From: Basidiobolus meristosporus CBS 931.73
Lineage: Eukaryota; Basidiobolomycota; Basidiobolomycetes; Basidiobolales; Basidiobolaceae
DNA length: 64,000 nucleotides
Reading direction: 5' to 3'
Assembly: GCA_002104905.1 (NCBI GenBank)
Contig: MCFE01000133.1
Coordinates: 1 to 64,000, forward strand
Notes under the pieces: model-generated
What the model was told of the DNA's origin: nothing
Seen by the model: the letters and a program-made list of their open reading frames with translations, nothing else
Database searches by the model: none
Made by a program: the position numbers and the translations under genes
Shown here: one piece after another, positions 46,696 to 58,435 of the stretch
Position numbering within the stretch: the first letter of the stretch is position 1
Layout: each line of letters opens with the position of its first letter

Positions 46696-47250
46696 AAAAA
46701 TAATTTGGTCCTGAGGGTAAATATGAACCATATCAGCTGTCAGGATCTCACAAAGAGTCCATCATAATTTCAGCAGCTGAAGTCATTGACCCTCCACCTA
46801 ATTTTATGAAGGGAATGTTAGGTGTTTTGCTGATTTTGCAGTCATATGAAGTTAAAAACTTGACAGTATTTGAGCAGTCTTTTGACAAGAAGTGCATGGC
46901 ATTCTAACAGACTCAATGCACTCTTTATTTAGTAGAGCAGACTTAACCAGCCAATACATTCAAAATCCACCTTGCTTAGTTGATCCCCACCTAAGTCCTT
47001 TCCTGGTTCTGCCTTGCCCAGCACTACTCTCCTGCCTTGTGTCTATTCATAAAACCTGCTTACCAACCTCTACATATGCACACATCCACCGCAACTGGCA
47101 CACTTCTATCACCCCAACTTTATGGCCTTTTAGTGTAATACTTGCAAAGTTGCCATATACCTTATATTGCTGGTAACATATGCATCTTACAGACATATGC
47201 TTGATTGCTACCACTTTTGCCATGAATACCTCATGAATATCTGCAAAGAA
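46696..47250. mobile_element. Dispersed repeat, copy 2
   Basis: A shorter and more decayed relative of the repeat in the copia element at 9363-10091: both start at aataatttggtcc and run to gaatatttgcaaagaac (here gaatatctgcaaag). Its CpGs are mostly TpG/CpA. It forms the spacer between the inverted arms; its right end overlaps the start of the right arm. Confidence 0.6.
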
Positions 47251-47457
47251 CATCTTAGTGTTTAGCCAATAAACTTCTTCTCCCTGCTGGATTCTAGTCC
47301 CCATGATAGATGCACTCTGGCTCTTGCTTATGTAGGCTCCATATAGAATGGTGTAGAGACTGTCTTGTGACCAAGCAAAACCCAGCACACTTTGGTAAAG
47401 TTGTCTTAGTAATAATTAGTTGCTTGTTGCACCCAGCCCTACTTTGCATTACTTAAT
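47176..47457 (-). repeat. Right arm of the large inverted repeat
   Basis: Reverse-complement partner of 46416-46695. An open frame (47388-47047, minus) continues through it, containing SQSASIMGTRIQQGEEVYWL and FADIHEVFMAKVV; I do not recognise the protein. Confidence 0.65.
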
Positions 47458-47595
47458 TGGTTATCCAGGCATTGGGGCTGCTTAGCTTCTTGTAATAGTT
47501 TGCACTTTCATATGATAGCTTTATTGTAATGTCATGCTGGAAAGCATACAAAATTTATCCAGCAATGGATACAGATAGCTATCCAGTATGGACAG

Positions 47596-48659
47596 TGTGT
47601 TGGTGTATAAGTCCAAGGGAGAGATATATCCAACACTTCTCAAGTGTTTAGTGTATGGGGAGCTCAAGGGTGGAATAACCTCTGGCAAAAGCTTGATAGG
47701 AGTTCTTGTGTTCTGTCTCTACTCTAATGCAAAGGGGAATAAAGTTGCAAGTTGGTCAAGGGAAAACTATTGAGCTACAATCCCCAGCTTAGTTGGTGTC
47801 ATAATAAGAGTATGCAGTGAATTCAGCATCCCTTGAGGCTATATGTACTAAAGCTTCCAAAGTCAAAACAGCTGTAAACTCCACCAGCTGGGACTGGATC
47901 AGAATGCAGCTGTTGTAAATAGTTACAAAGACAGGAAAGTATCTTTACTTATATAAGAACAAACTTGAGAAAGAATCAAATATAATAAGAGATACCTATA
48001 CTGGGTATTCCTCACAAATAGTGCCTACAAGGTCAGTTGGCTGTCAGTGCACATTCATGGGAGTGTCATGTAGTCTGGTATTGGAAGTTTAGGTAGCAAC
48101 AGGTAGCAGTGATCACACTAATCAACAAGTTGGTATAGTGATAAAAGGGATGATGGTTTATTGTTGAGGGATTGCCTCCCTTGAATACTTTTCTCACTAG
48201 CAAAGTGGTTACTAATCATACTGTTCCAGAAGATTCTAGAGATTAATAGAAATTTTAATGACTTTACATCAAGCTAAGAGTGTTCTAAGTAGATGCCAGA
48301 AGGTTCTAAGACACACAGCACATCAAGCCAATCAGGGATTGGTGTTCCAAAACCTGTGTAACATACAAATAGCATAAATGAAATGAAAATGGTGGGGATG
48401 GAGACATGGCCTGGTAATGTCTCACAGGTACTGGCATGGGTGCTTGCCAAATATTGAAGATACTTCTTTTAGTAATCATTCATAAAGTTAGGGATAACTT
48501 ATGCACCAAATAAAGAGGCATTGCCCTTAGCCAGCCTATGGGATAGTACTGATCAGATAAGACTAATGGGATAAAACTAAAACAAGGGTGCTGGAGAAAT
48601 TGGGAAGTAAAAAGATATGGGAATGGGCACTACTACCAGTGGGTATCACTGTGACTACA
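47596..48659 (-). repeat. Solo LTR of the gypsy family, minus strand
   Basis: Complete LTR of 1064 bp: starts TGTAGTCACAGTG at 48659 and ends CACCAACACA at 47596. It matches the gypsy 3' LTR (55062-56128) throughout. No gypsy coding sequence flanks it. It splits a Tnp2-derived sequence: the flanks (gctatccagtatgg on the left, gctaaagtgatttaggccc on the right) are contiguous in other copies at 42930 and 49090. Confidence 0.8.
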
Positions 48660-50019
48660 TGCTAAAGTGATTTAGGCCCAGATACCAGTAAACTACCACC
48701 AGATTGCTGCTCTGATACTGTAAGATAGGTAGCAGATTCAGCTTGATGAGAATCAATTCCAGCAGGATTTGCTGGTACCATGCTTGTTTAATGAGAGTCC
48801 AGCAAGTGCCAAGGCAAAGACATGGATACACATGCCTTTGAAGTAGCCCTTTCTTCCTAGCTGTTTGTAATGTCTGTCATTGAATATGCTGTAGATGCTT
48901 GTGCTTGATCAATACTGAGTGTGGGACTTTATAAATTCACAATATATGTTGGACTGCATAAGCTTCTTTAGGTTGGGATTTACTGGAATATATCTGGAAT
49001 ATGAATAATGCTTTCAATGCAATATAAAATGAGGGCCATCTACAGTATCTGGCTGGAAAACATACAACATTTTTTCAGTAATGAATACAGGTAGCTATCC
49101 AGGCTGGATGCTGATTTAGGCTCAGATACCAGTGAGACTACCATCAGATTGTTGATCAGATACTGTAAGACTAGCAACAGATTCAGGTTGATGGAGATTG
49201 GAGGCTAGCATGCTTTGCAGTTAGAATACTTAATTGATGAGAATTTATCAGGTACCATGGCAAAGGCATGGTGGTTCATCCATTAAGAGCAGCCTTTAGT
49301 TCTTAGTTGTTTCTAATGTTTGCCATCAAATATATCAGAAATGTTTGCACTTGATTGATACCAAGTGTGGTACTTTGTAGCTATGCAATATATGTCGGAC
49401 TGCATGAGTTTTGTGCAATGGGGTATTACTAGAATATATGCAGTGTGTGAATAATATTTTCTGCCCATGGTGGTGGATTTCCAACAAGCAAAACAACTGG
49501 CAATGGCGGCATTTTCTGATGTGAATGCCATGCAACTCTTAATGCATGCTAGTATCAGGATTGTTCTCTGGGTGATATGTTGCCAACAGCATGATGGATG
49601 CCCACTTGTACTAAGCACATAGTAAGTTGCATCAAGAATGATTTTGGCAAGAAGTAGGAGTAGATCCTCAAAGGCCCCATTACTGATATTAGTGGAAACC
49701 AGCTTCTATTCTAGCTACAACATCTCATATTTCCACAGCAGATGGATCACTGGGCTCACTTGGCTACACAGAGAATCTTTGGCATTTTTTCTACTGGTGT
49801 TGTCTCATTGCATGTTGGGATTTTGCCAGGCTCATGAGGGGTACTGTTGTCAGGGGAGATAGGCTCATATTTCATCAATGAGCTTTCTTCTTTGGAGCTC
49901 TCACTCTGCAGGTCATTATCAGAATGCTAATGTGAGCTTACAGGCATCACAATCTCACATGACTCAGTTTGAGCAAGGTGACAATTACAACTAGGTGCTG
50001 TTATGAGAGTATCAGGCAG
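48660..50019 (-). mobile_element. Decayed Tnp2-type transposon, copy 3, left portion
   Basis: Two successive fragments of the same transposase region (48660-48990 and about 49015-50019), both minus strand. The second contains ISDIFDGKH and ATKYHTWYQSSAN (49618-49313). It continues across the gypsy insertion at 56129. Many stops. Confidence 0.65.
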
Positions 50020-50304
50020 TGTAGTGGGGTCACTGTGACACCCACTAACAGATGTGCTCATCCCCATATTTTCTACTTCCCTATTTCTCTACTACACTTA
50101 TTTTAGCTTTATCCCATTTGTCTGACCTGATAAGTACTATCCCATAAGCTGGCTGACTATTGCACCTGCTTACCTTATTGCATAAGTTATCCCTCACTTT
50201 ATGTAAGATTACTAGCTGTAAGTGCTTCTATATTAGGCAAGTACCCATGCCAGTACCCATGACATATGACCAGCAACCAGAGAGCTCACTGTTGAAGCCC
50301 CTAT

Positions 50305-51687
50305 TTGGTCTCAGTGAATCCAAGCAGTCCTGACAACAGACAATACAAAGTTGATGCCTTTGCTACCAACAGACACCTCCATGAAGAACCTGCCAAACCC
50401 ATCCTTAGAGGACCACAATTTGAAGAGCCTGAGGTTATCTTTGACAAGATGCCTGGTATACTGCCCACCCAAGATCCATTGCCGCACTTTCAGATGGCCT
50501 CAAAGATAGCTAGCTACTCAAGCCCACAACTGACTACTGAGAAGCTGCAAAAGCACAACCTCACTTTGTTGGTTGGAGATATTATGAGTGTACCCCATCT
50601 GTTACGAAGTCCTTTGATGAGCATCTTAGAACAAGACAATAAGCTGTTGAACATATGGACACCCATATAATTCAGACAAACCATGAAGACCACAAAAAGG
50701 ATGACAACACTACTGAATGTAAGACCTTTTACTTAGTTGCAACTGCTGTGGTGAAAGGATATATATATGATAACCCTGTTGACTGCCATATTGACAGTGG
50801 TTCAGAGATCTGTGTTATGCTGCAGACTTCTGGAAGACACTTAGAAGCAAGGAGCTACGGCCTGTTGATAGATATATTGGATGGAACATGAATGATGGAA
50901 ACTCAGGATCTAGTCCACTCAATAGTGTAGTGCACAAGTTCCCTGTTGAAGTACAAGGAATCAAGCTCTGGCTTCCGCTCTTTGTCTGACAGAAGGCAAA
51001 CTTTGATCTTCTGCTAGGCAGACCATGGGAGACCAGGACTAAAGCTACAACTACCAACTATTCCAATGGGTCAGTGTGGCACACTATACAAGGATCAAAC
51101 CTAGGGCTACAGTCAACATTCTGTTGTGTAACACCCAACATTAAAAGGACACATACAGCTTGCCAAAAGACACATCCTGTTATAGAATAAGATGAGGAGC
51201 CTGACAATATACACCCCAACATTTGGAGCTGCTCATTAGGTATACAGGAGCAGACAGCCATAGATTGAACAAATACAAAACAGTAGAGCAGAAGATTAGA
51301 CCATCATTTACACCATTGACTGATGGATCTCAACCTGCTGATTACATTAGACCACCGGGAGAAACACCAGAAGATATACAACTTACACCTGAGAGACTTA
51401 AGCAACTTAACATTGGTGATGGAAACCTAACACTAGAGGGGATTCTATTATTTGAAGAAACCTTGAAAAGGCATGATAAGGTCTTTTCATATAATGACAA
51501 GGAGATGGGACTCTTAAAGACATCAGTTGAAAAACCCATCATGATCCATACAGTGCCCCACACACCCTGGTTACTTAAGCCTTACCCACTGCCCAGAGGA
51601 CTCCAAGCTGATGTGCATGATCTACTTAAGAAGAAGATTGATGCTGGTATTCTAGAGCCTTGCCATGGACCATATACAAACAGATAG
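50305..51687 (+). pseudogene. gypsy protease and start of reverse transcriptase, broken
   Basis: Open pieces at 50305-50670, 50655-50891 and 51223-51687 in different frames. The second contains the aspartic protease motif DCHIDSGSEICVML. The third holds the start of reverse transcriptase: PWLLKPYPLPRGLQADVHDL, KKKIDAGILEPCHGPY. Frameshifts and stops separate them, so no protein can be made. Confidence 0.8.
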
Positions 51688-52046
51688 TCTGTGACTAAAA
51701 AGAAGAATGGAAAGCTCTGATTCATTCAAGATATGCAATTTGCAAATGCTGTCACTATCAGAGATTCAGCTGTACCTCCATCTATTGATGACTTTGCAGG
51801 TCACTCTATCTACTCACATACAATCTCTACTCAGGATATGACCAGATCTCCCTAGATGAGACATCAAGAGATATGTTGTCACTCCAGTCACCATTTGGAC
51901 TGTTAAGAATGACAAGACTTGGCCAAGGGGCTACAAACTCCATGGCTCAGTTCCAGAGATGCATGGTGAATGTGCAGTACCAGTATATACCTGAGAAACT
52001 TGCTGTCTTTGTTGATGACATAGGCATCAAAGGACCAAAAATCTGT
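51688..52046 (+). pseudogene. gypsy reverse transcriptase core, broken and interrupted
   Basis: Reads through several stops. The catalytic block FVDDIGIKGPK (the xxDD motif, about 52008-52040) is present, but the next codons are cut by an inserted LTR starting at 52047. Confidence 0.8.
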
Positions 52047-52850
52047 TGTGGTAGGGTAAACACACCACCCACAGACAAGTTTATTCATATAGCAATTATG
52101 ATATACTTATCCATATTTTACCTTATCAGTATTGTCCCATTTTTATTTTGCCAATATTATCAGTATTATGCCCATATGATGTTTACCCTGATTAGATATT
52201 AGCATTGGTTATCCCAGATGTTATTCAGCTTTGTGATCAGTATATATATCTATATAAGGCAAGTACCTGTGTCAGTACTTGTGACACATGACCTAGGTCT
52301 GTGTTATCTTCCCTACCATTTCAATACCATATATGGTATTTCTATGTTGCACAGGTTTCAGACTATCAATCCCTGATTGGTTGGGTGTGCTCTGCCTTGT
52401 AGAACCTTCCAAGACATTCTTAGCACATTTTTAGCTCTTAGTGGTGTTATCAGGAGTTCCACTGATGCCTAGAATCTTCTAGAATCTTGTCATTAGTAAT
52501 CACTTGGCAATCTGGAAAGGTATTTAGGGAAAGCAATACCGCATCAATAAATCATTCCTTCTATCAGCAACACTTCTCCTTTATTGATTAGCAGTTGATC
52601 ACAGCACCTGCATTCAACAGTTACATCTCAGACATGCTATCAAGGAGCTTTTCAGGGTAGTGCACAAGGCATATATAGGCCTTTGGAGATACTTAAAGTA
52701 CATAGGAAACTAGAGAAACAGGAGCTTTTACCATAGTGAAATACTGACAAATACACCAGCAGTTTGGACCCAGAGGTTATTGCACCCATCAAACACCTCA
52801 CACACCTGGAGTTATGTAGCTTCTCCTAGGAGTACCTCTACACCACCACA
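52047..52850 (+). repeat. LTR inserted into the gypsy reverse transcriptase
   Basis: Starts TGTGGTAGGG and ends CACCACCACA, the same ends as the surrounding LTR family, but is about 804 bp long with a diverged interior. Shared pieces include the aggcaagtacctg stretch and the ccagaggttattgcaccc tail. The reverse transcriptase frame resumes at about 52855 (TEVMTGVRKFVYDHI), so this is a later insertion. Confidence 0.75.
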
Positions 52851-52854
52851 CCAG

Positions 52855-53747
52855 GACACAACTGAAGTTATGACTGGAGTAAGAAAGTTTGTCTATGACC
52901 ATATTTCAGACAATGATGCCATATTACAAGCCATCAAAGAAGCTGGACTCACCATCAGTGGTGAGAAAAGCAGCTTTGGTGTATTAGAGATATCCATTGT
53001 TGGACAAAAATGCAACACCTGTGGTTGTTCACCTGAAGACTCCAAGACACAAAAAATAGGCAACTGGCCTACCCCCACAAATCTAACACAAGCTTGTGGC
53101 TTTGTGGCAGCTTGTGGGTTCTTTAGGATCTGGATCCCAAGATTTTCTAAGATAGCAGAACCAATTTACCAACTACAGAGAAAGAATACCCCATTTATCT
53201 GGGGGGAAGAGCAAGAAGAAGCCATGCAATTACTAAAGAGGCCTCAGTATCTCCACTGGTACCAAGACCTCTTGACTATCAGAACACTGAATGCCCACCT
53301 ATTTTGACAGTGGCTGCAAGCCCTATAGGAGCTGGAGCACTTCTTGGCCAAGAAGATAAATATGGCAACCGCTATGCCTGCAGATATGAGAGTTGCCTAT
53401 TCTCTCCTAGAGAACAAAGATACACACAGATTAAGAGAGAGCTACTAGGAGCTGTGAAGATGCTGAGGAAGCTAAAGTCACAGCTCCACATGATGCATTT
53501 CATCCTGGAGACAGATGTCAAGCCATATATAGGAATGATCAACAAGCCTGACCTATCTGATGACACCACAAACCAATGGATGCCATGGCTGAAAATGCTT
53601 GACTTTAAGGTCAGACATATCCCTGGCAAGACAAATGTTGTGGCTGATGCACTCTCCAGGAAGGGACCACAATTATTCAAAGATTTAGACCCTCACTTTG
53701 ATGATATGACTAATGCAGAGATCCAACAGATTGCCATCAAAGACTAA
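52855..53747 (+). pseudogene. gypsy reverse transcriptase thumb and RNase H
   Basis: Two open pieces (52780-53307 and 53304-53747) in adjacent frames. The first has KEAGLTISGEKSSFG and FFRIWIPRFSKIAEPIYQL. The second is RNase H: REQRYTQIKRELLGAVKML, FILETDVKP, and the C-terminal HIPGKTNVVADALSR. One frameshift joins them. Confidence 0.85.
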
Positions 53748-55020
53748 GAGAGAACTACCTGGAGCCTGATCAAGGAATATCTAAGGACACTCAAGAAACC
53801 TGGTTGGATGGAAATTCAGGAGTTTAGCAAACTCAGAAAGAAGGCACATCACTACTATCCCAAAGATGATCTTCTCTTTAAACAAGTGAAGCCTGGACTT
53901 ATGCCAAGAAGAGTAGTCACTACCCCACAAGAGCAACTGAACACCATGACAAGTATCCACCAAGGAGAACCAGGAGGACATAGAGGACAAGAAGCCACCT
54001 ACAATACCACAGCTCAGAGGTACTACTGGGAGAATATGTACTATGATATCCAACACTTTGTTGAGTCATGTGTAGCCTGCTCAAAGAGATCCTCTAAGCG
54101 TTATGAAGAACCACTGCATCCTACTTACACAATTGGTGTATGGCAAAAAGTTGGTATTGACCTTGTCCACATGCCAACAGCTGGATCAGAAAAGTACCTG
54201 ATTGTAGCTAGAGATGACCTTGGTGAATGGGCAGAGGCTTGAGCCTTGCCCTACAACAAGAGCCATAACATATGGAGATTCATACTTGAGGACATGATCT
54301 GCAGATTTGGCTGCATCCAACAGTTTGTTGCTGATAGAGGAGAGATGACATCCCAAATAATCCAGGAGTTGTGCTCAAAGTATAATATACACATTGCTTT
54401 TACTACAGCTTACCATCCTCAAGCCAATGGAATGGTAGAGAGAGGACATGGACCACTGGTAAACTCTCTTGTCAAGACCAGTGATAATAATACAATGCTG
54501 TGGGCACAGTAATTACATCTTGCACTCTGGGCAGATAGAATTACTACCAAGAGAACCACTGGATTATTGCCATTTAAGCTACTCTATGGACATGACTGCA
54601 AACTACCAGTTGAGTTAAACACAGTTACTTGAAGCTCATTAGATTGGAAATCTAATATGCAGACTGATGGCCTGCTAGCCACTTGTATACAGCAACTTGA
54701 TTACCATGACCTAAATATCAAGAGTGCTGCAGAACAACTCAAGGATACATGTCTGAAGAACAAAGCACCCTTTGACAAGTCACACTCAACATGACTAAAG
54801 CCACTTTCACTGGGAGGCCCAGTATTACTCTATGATTCCACCATGGACAAACAATGGAGTTGGAAGTTTGACAACAAATGGACTGGCCCATACCTCATTT
54901 CTAAAGTGGCTGGAAATGGAAGTTATTACATATCTGAGCTTGGCAATGCCCAGTTGAGAGCACCAATTGCAGGGAACTGACTTAAGTTATTCAAGCATAA
55001 GAACTTTGCACATCTGGATT
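53748..55020 (+). pseudogene. gypsy integrase, broken
   Basis: Zinc-binding HHCC region (HQGEPGGHRG, then CVACSKRSS), followed by the DDE core: first D in VGIDLVHMP, second D in VADRGEMTS, and the Glu region in TAYHPQANGMVERGHG. Stops at 54241 and 54510 interrupt it. A C-terminal chromatin-type or GPY-like region is suggested by WTGPYLISKVAGNG near 54880. Confidence 0.85.
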
Positions 55021-55048
55021 AATTTGCTTTGACCCAAGCTCAAAGCTG

Positions 55049-55061
55049 AGAGGGAGGTGGA
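55049..55061 (+). other. Polypurine tract of the gypsy element
   Basis: Purine-rich run gagagggaggtgg(a) directly before the 3' LTR, the expected plus-strand priming site. Confidence 0.75.
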
Positions 55062-56128
55062 TGTAGTGGGGTCACAGTGACACCTACTGACAGATATGGT
55101 CATTCTGATATTTTCTACTTCCCTATTTCTCTAATACACTTATTTTAGTTCTATCCCATTTGTCATACCTGATCAGTACTATCCCATAAGCCAGCTGACT
55201 ATCACACCTGCTTACCTTTTTACATGAGTTATCCCTCATTTTATGTAAGATTACTAGCTGTAAGTGCTTCTATATTAGGCAAGTACCTGCACCAATACCT
55301 GTGACACATGATCAACCTGTGTCACCATCCCTATCACTTTTACGCCAAAAAAGATATCCTTATGTTACACAGGTCTCAGAGTACTGATTCCTGATTGGTT
55401 GGATATGTTGTGCTCCTTAGAACCTTCTGGCACCTACTTGGAATATTTTTAGCGCATTATGTTGTCATTAAGATTTCTATTGATCTCCAGAACCTTCTGG
55501 AACACCATGATTGGTAATTACTTAGCCAGTGAGAAAAGTGTAAAAGGGAGGCAATCCCTCAACAATAAATCATCATCCCTTTTATCAATATACCAGTTTG
55601 TTGATTAGTGTGATCTCTGCTACCTGCTGCCACCTGAACTTCCAGCTCCAGTCCACAGGACACTCCCAGGAAACTGCGCTGACAGCCAACTGACCTTAGA
55701 GGCACTACTTGTGAGGTACTCAGAGTAGGTATCTTGTACTATACTTGATTCTTTTTCAAGTTTGTTTTTGTATAGGCAAAGATACATTTCTGTCATTGTA
55801 ACAATTGACCTCAGCTACATTATTATCAAGTCCCTGCGGGTGGAGTTTACAGTTGTTTGGACTTTGGAAGCTTTAGTACATTGTCATCTCAAAGGACACT
55901 GAGCCCAGCACACACTTTTTTAAGACACCAACTAAGTTGGGGATTGTAGCTCAATAGTTTCCCTTGACAAGCTTGTGGCTTTATTCCACATCACATTAGA
56001 TTAGAGACAGAACCCATGTATTCCTAGCAAGCCTTTGCCAGAGGTTATTGCACCCAGTGAGCACCCCATGCACAAAACACTTGAGAAGTGTTGGATGTAT
56101 CTCTCCCATGGACCTATACACCACCACA
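55062..56128 (+). repeat. 3' LTR of the gypsy element
   Basis: 1067 bp, starts TGTAGTGGGG and ends CACCACCACA (imperfect inverted ends, TG...CA). It matches the solo LTR at 47596-48659. Near its 3' end it contains a tRNA-like segment (about 55934-55995): GGGGATTGTAGCTCAATAG followed by a box-B-like GTGGCTTTATTCC. Confidence 0.85.
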
Positions 56129-57000
56129 GTGGCCAGCAAGATACTGTTAGCACAGAAGTCACTGAACAATGGTCAAATATGACTAGTGTGGTCAACCACA
56201 GGCTGTGGTCCTTGTAATACTTTCTATGCTGTCTCTATGCTTCATGGCTGAGGGGCTTGTTACAATAGTCATTTGGTCTTTGCTCTTCTCTTATGGCATT
56301 GATTTAAAGTAGTCTTCTCCATGGGGCAAGCTGTATAGCACTCAACAGTGTCCTGCTATTATATCACTTTTTTGCCAATACTCATGTGGACCTAAGTCAG
56401 CCTTGCACATGCATGAATGTAAGATTTAATGATGACCCACCAGAGTAAAAATTATAAATAAAGTTGTGGCCCCACATACACATATATATAGCACAATTTC
56501 CTCTTTGGTTTGACTCACTTCCATATATATGCAGCAAAAAAATAATGCAAGAATGTATGGTTCCCATCCCAACCCCATTGTTGACAACAGCAGAAGATTG
56601 GCTGGACAACTGCTTGCTTTGACATTGGGTGCAACAAGCAGGGCTACATCCAAAAAAGGCCATGTTGTTAGTATGCCCACTGAAGGTAATAATTAAGACT
56701 CCTCAGGCTCTCAGTCAAGTAGGCAATTCACAATCTCTGAGGGGCTTCAATCTGACCAGAATGCCCCATCATATGAGAATGTAGCAAATGAGGTACCTTT
56801 GGTTGAAGACCAGCAAGTAGCCATCATAATATCACCACCACCATTATTGGCAAGTATGTTGTCAGCTCATGCCAAAGCATTGATGAGGCAATTAGGTGCA
56901 GTGGCTCATAGGATAGATGTAATGGCCCAGAAAAATCAGGAAACAGCCCAGAAACAGGATGAGTAGATAATATGTGTAGAGTAATCAATATCCCTTTTCA
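56129..57000 (-). mobile_element. Decayed Tnp2-type transposon, copy 3, right portion, with a divergent second ORF
   Basis: The transposase N-terminal side continues on the minus strand from the gypsy insertion (open pieces at 56663-56397). On the plus strand at about 56755-56970 a degraded frame reads VPLVEDQQVAIIIS, SAHAKALMRQLGAVAHR, QKNQETAQKQDE. It is paralleled by 63660-63860. It may be a second element-encoded protein oriented away from the transposase. Confidence 0.55.
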
Positions 57001-57056
57001 CACTGCTTAACTCCTGACTCTGCCAATGCTGTTACTTTTCATACTTGCTAACTGGT

Positions 57057-57524
57057 TTATTTACTTTGAAACTTCAATTGTAATTCAGTTATCAATTGTA
57101 CAGATTTATACAAGTCCCTACACTTAAAACTAACATTAAGCCCAACACCACACAAAATAAGCAACTCCATTGAAATCCAGCATTCAATAAGTGTTTGAGC
57201 CATAGCACCTTTTTTCCATGACTTTAGAAGGAACCCCACACCTCTGTGCTGTTGTTCATTCACTGGTTCCCATACCTCCTGGTCTTCAGCTAGCACTGCA
57301 AGGTTTAGCACCTGAACCCTAATTCTTTGCAATAAATTATTGCAATATCCAGGTGTGTTTTCATGAGCACTGCTCTTGAAGAAGTGCTGTGACCTCTTGG
57401 TACTCCTAATAATGTTCAAAGCACCACTGTAGGTATTGTGATAGTCATTCAAGTTGCTGACATTGTTGCTGTGTCTTTTGGTGAGATATCCACTTTTTTT
57501 ATCAATTGCAGGAAACAAATACAT
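57057..57524 (-). pseudogene. Unrecognised repeated ORF, copy A
   Basis: 155-residue open frame (MYLFPAIDKKSG...) with KRSQHFFKSSAHENTPGYCNNLLQRI. A second, more broken copy lies at about 57900-58435. Family unknown; CpG-depleted like the rest of the block, so probably transposon-derived. Confidence 0.5.
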
Positions 57525-57899
57525 TGTAGACTGTTGTTAAGCTTTACTGGCTAGGTAAAGGCTAGATCCTATGAAAGAATTTGTGATGATCCCATCAGAA
57601 GGCAATCATAAGATTTGGATCCCATGCCTAAGAGATATAGATGTCATGAGGATGCCATGCAAAAACCATTAAGAAAGTATTGTACATCCAATATCACAAA
57701 AACTTGGTCCATGTTTTCATCACAGCAATACATCAGCGGCCTATGATTGGTTCTCTGCCATATCTATCACATTCTAATCCTGGACACTTAATTATCTTCC
57801 ACATTTGTGGATGTTGATTGGCTGTTGCCTGTTTTTTACATTCCTTAATTCCTAACTCAAGTGATTCTCTTACTTTTCATGCATGCACATTGGCTTATT

Positions 57900-58435
57900 T
57901 CTGTTGAACTTTAATTTGTAACTTGGTTGCCCATTGTACTGACCCATGCAAGTCCATATACCCAACACTACCATTAAGCCCAATTGCACACTCAAAAAGT
58001 AATTCTATGAAAATCTATTATTCAAAAAGCATTTCTGCCAAAACACCATTTTTCCATGACTTTGATAGGAGCTCTATTGCTCTATGCTTTAATACATTTG
58101 CTGGTTGCCATATGTGCTAGTATTTTGCCAGCAATGCAAGGTCTAGAGCCTCATTTGCCAGTCTTTGCAACAGAACCATGCAATACTCAAGTGCATTTTC
58201 CTAATCATTGCTCTTGAAGAAGTGCTGTAAGCTTTTGCTGTGCCTATTATTACTCCAATATTTCAATGAAGGCATCATCAAAGTGTTCTGAATATTTGAC
58301 ATTGTTGCTATCACTGTCAGTGGAAAATCCACTCCATCTAAAATTGAGGATACAGAGGCTGTGGTAGACATATTGCTATTGTCTGCAAACTTATCAGCCT
58401 CAGTGGGGTATAGCTCATCTGGCTGCACTTCCAAC
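57900..58435 (-). pseudogene. Unrecognised repeated ORF, copy B
   Basis: Parallel to copy A: SKSLQHFFKSND, then a degraded LLQRLANEALDLALLAK and SWKNGVLAEMLFE match HFFKSSAHEN, LLQRIRVQVLNLAVLAE and SWKKGAMAQTLIE. Several stops and a frame change. Confidence 0.5.

Larger units (their letters stand above)
50020..56128 (+). mobile_element. Ty3/gypsy LTR retrotransposon, dead, with nested LTR
   Basis: The 5' LTR is reduced to its first 250 bp (50020 to about 50275) and the internal region begins directly with late Gag/protease sequence, so the primer site and most of gag are deleted. The order is protease, reverse transcriptase, RNase H, integrase on the plus strand, then a purine tract (gagagggaggtgga) and a full 3' LTR. 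The element is inserted in a Tnp2 copy: the left flank (ctaggtgctgttatgagag) and right flank (gtggccagcaagatac) are adjacent in the related copy near 44400. Target duplication is not clear. Confidence 0.85.

Noticed and set aside
55930-56128. Free-standing tRNA-derived SINE next to the gypsy LTR
   Set aside because: At first the three tRNA-like copies looked like independent SINEs, but their ends coincide with the LTR end (CACCACCACA) in each case. They are better read as the 3' part of the LTR.
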